Positions 43,519 through 45,156 of a stretch of 45,156 nucleotides of DNA are shown piece after piece. A program made the translations under genes and the position numbers. A model generated the notes under the pieces. That model worked only from the letters and a program-made list of their open reading frames with translations. It ran no database searches and had not been told where the DNA came from. The stretch comes from Planctomycetota bacterium. Its GTDB lineage: Bacteria > Planctomycetota > Phycisphaerae > WQYP01. Each line of letters starts with the position of its first letter. Positions within the stretch are counted from its first letter, which is position 1. The stretch covers positions 1-45,156 of the forward strand of contig JAJYZY010000002.1 in assembly GCA_021799715.1 (NCBI GenBank), in the 5' to 3' direction.

Positions 43519-45084
43519 TTACGGATGCAAACGAGCTGGCTTTACCCGCGGATGGCGATAACGCAGACCGCCGTGTGCCGCAAGAAAATCCGTGCGGATC
43601 AGCGCAAAGCAGATCACCATTAACACGGCACCAATGGAGATGGCGGCACACAGACCTTTGAGCATCCGGCCCCGCCCATCGGATTGCACCGGCGCGTGAA
43701 GCAGGCAAAACGCCTCATTGTGAATTTTATCCGCGGCCACACCCGCGCTGCGCAGGGCCGAAATCATCGTGCCGGTAAATCCGCCGGGACCGCAAATCCA
43801 AAATGTTTTTCCCGTCAAATCACCGGAGCAGTATTTCCGGATCAGGTCTATATTGATATGCCCTTTTTCACCGGTCCAATGTTCATCCGGGCGGCTTATC
43901 ACATGTGCCACGCGCACGAGTCCGCCGCTGCGATTCTGAAACGCCGCGAGTTCCTCATAAAAGGGAATCTCGGCGGATGATTTATTGGCGTACAACAACA
44001 GAACGCGCCGATTTTCGGCACGATCGGTAATCCAGCGCAACATGCTGCGAAAGGGCGTGATGCCGATGCCCGCGGCGATGAAGACAAGCTCATCATCGGC
44101 GGAATGAAACCGATGGGAAAAACGACCAAACGGACCGTGCACCGCTACCAAATCCCCCGGTTTGGACGCACCGATGGTGCGCGTGAAATCACCGAGTTCC
44201 TTGATGGCCAGCATCAGGCCGTCCGGCTCACTGGGACTGGAGGCAATGGTCCAGGCATGTTCTTCACCCGGCGCATCCGCGCCGGAACGGCTAAAATGAA
44301 AAAAAGCGAACTGCCCCGGTTCGTAACGCAACGCCCGCCCGCCATTGGCTGGTTGCAGTTTCACCTGCCACAATCCGCGGCTGATTTCGCGGACGTCGGC
44401 AATTTGATAGCGGAAGAACTTCAGTTGGCCGGGGCGGAAAATCTGGCTCCAAAGAATCGACCAAAACGCCGCCGCCACTGCAATCAACACCACCACACGC
44501 AGCGGCCAGGGGGCAAACGCCCCGCTGGAAAGCAATCCGTGCACAAAAGCCACCACCAAAACCGCCAGCCCCAGGAGCCGATGGGTTAATTTCCATTTTT
44601 CAAATTCCAGCCGCAGCCCCGCGCGATAAATACTGATAACAATCTGTCCGGTCATTAAAAGAATGGCAAGTCTTCCAAGCTGCAAATGCCAGGGCAGCCA
44701 CAGCCGCGTAAGCAGGCCGATATTCAGATACGACAACAATGCCAGATGCGCGATAATGGCGCAGAAACCCACCAACGCCATTCGGCGGTGAAAAAGCATT
44801 ACCGCATCCAGACCGAAGGGCTGGGCAACCCAGTTGTAGCGCGCGGCAAGGATGAAACTTGTGGCGATGATCATTAAACCGACCAGGCCAAAACCCAACG
44901 CTATCTGTTTAATAAACTGGCCGGCCGGAACATGCCCGTGCGTGGCCGCCAATGCCAGCGGCAACATCAGCGCGGCGCAATATAACGCAATCAACAACAC
45001 GGCGCGGAGGCGTGAACCGCCGGCGGCAGTGCCCGGAGCATCTACCGCAATCGTTGAGTCAATTTCCATTTCAGATACATCCAT
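43519..45084 (-). CDS. ferric-reductase-like flavohaem oxidoreductase
   Basis: A 521-residue membrane protein that should move electrons from NAD(P)H across the membrane through FAD and haem. The N-terminal half has about six helices with paired histidines (FHRRMALVGF, AIIAHLALL; KLTHRLLGL, AFVHGLL) placed to bind two haems. The cytoplasmic half is an FNR-type domain: RYEPGQFAFFHF and HAWTIASSP for FAD, then FIAAGIGITPFRSML and WICGPGGFTGTM for NAD(P)H. One more hydrophobic helix (LKGLCAAISIGAVLMVICFAL) follows near the C terminus, which is unusual. The ATG at 45084 has AAGG 9 nt upstream. Ferric iron, another acceptor or oxygen could be the target. Confidence 0.85.
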   Translation of the reverse strand: MDVSEMEIDSTIAVDAPGTAAGGSRLRAVLLIALYCAALMLPLALAATHGHVPAGQFIKQIALGFGLVGLMIIATSFILAARYNWVAQPFGLDAVMLFHRRMALVGFCAIIAHLALLSYLNIGLLTRLWLPWHLQLGRLAILLMTGQIVISIYRAGLRLEFEKWKLTHRLLGLAVLVVAFVHGLLSSGAFAPWPLRVVVLIAVAAAFWSILWSQIFRPGQLKFFRYQIADVREISRGLWQVKLQPANGGRALRYEPGQFAFFHFSRSGADAPGEEHAWTIASSPSEPDGLMLAIKELGDFTRTIGASKPGDLVAVHGPFGRFSHRFHSADDELVFIAAGIGITPFRSMLRWITDRAENRRVLLLYANKSSAEIPFYEELAAFQNRSGGLVRVAHVISRPDEHWTGEKGHINIDLIRKYCSGDLTGKTFWICGPGGFTGTMISALRSAGVAADKIHNEAFCLLHAPVQSDGRGRMLKGLCAAISIGAVLMVICFALIRTDFLAAHGGLRYRHPRVKPARLHP

Positions 45085-45102
45085 CTTGACAAACCTTTAT
45101 TA

Positions 45103-45156
45103 TTACGCCAATGGCCGGCAAGCACCATCACCGACACCTGTAATTTCGCGTGGAAC
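45103..45156 (-). CDS. possible C-terminal end of an upstream gene
   Basis: A 17-codon open frame runs in from the window edge and ends in tandem TAA stops (45103-45105, then 45100-45102), 18 bp before the ferric-reductase-like start. The visible residues end GACRPLA. It may be the tail of an operon partner, but the piece is too short to identify. Confidence 0.3.
   Translation of the reverse strand, partial: VPREITGVGDGACRPLA

Overview
The window looks like chromosomal DNA of a moderately GC-rich Gram-negative bacterium, most likely a planctomycete near the Phycisphaerae. That placement is inferred from gene content and was not tested. The clues are a DUF1844 protein, a Gld-type ABC/GldG/DUF4340 cassette, a membrane-anchored GmhB-like phosphatase, System II cytochrome c maturation (ResB/CcsA), a very large periplasmic protein with PQQ-like propellers, and lipid A and heptose genes (lpxK, hldE, gmhB). 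I see no phage, insertion sequence, CRISPR array, tRNA or rRNA. Gene packing is dense, and most genes lie on the minus strand.

Layout, left to right. 38-6805 (minus) is nuoJ-K-L-M-N, the proton-pumping membrane part of complex I, behind its own promoter. 7158-13187 (minus) is a four-gene ABC-type cassette: ATPase, permease, GldG-like and DUF4340. 13463-15675 (minus) is an ECF sigma factor, a putative anti-sigma factor and an exported PDZ protein. pyrD (15900-16868, plus) converges on a DUF1844 gene, with a likely terminator between them. OsmC, ccsA and resB follow (17335-21863, minus); resB has a promoter carrying a near-perfect CRP/FNR-type palindrome at an activator position. csrA (minus) and a bcp peroxiredoxin (plus) diverge across 571 bp without a gene.

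23703-25334 (minus) holds a YmdB-type phosphodiesterase and two small membrane proteins. A ring-cleaving dioxygenase, a thioredoxin-like protein and a class I amidotransferase come next. leuS, lpxK, hldE and the gmhB fusion form a minus-strand run (28114-34797) tying lipid A and heptose synthesis to leucyl-tRNA synthetase. On the plus strand, mtnP is followed by a possible three-gene system: a 1525-residue exported double-propeller protein, an orphan polytopic membrane protein and a histidine kinase with a CxxCH haem motif in its sensor. A ferric-reductase-like flavohaem oxidoreductase (minus) closes the window, with the possible tail of an upstream gene at the edge.

Respiration and redox recur: complex I, cytochrome c maturation, a haem-type sensor kinase, a flavohaem oxidoreductase and several thiol peroxidase or thioredoxin proteins. 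The observations most worth following up are the CRP/FNR-like site before resB, the propeller/membrane/haem-kinase gene set, the GmhB fusion with altered zinc ligands, and the GGA-rich csrA leader. All functions are read from sequence motifs and gene context; no database search was run.
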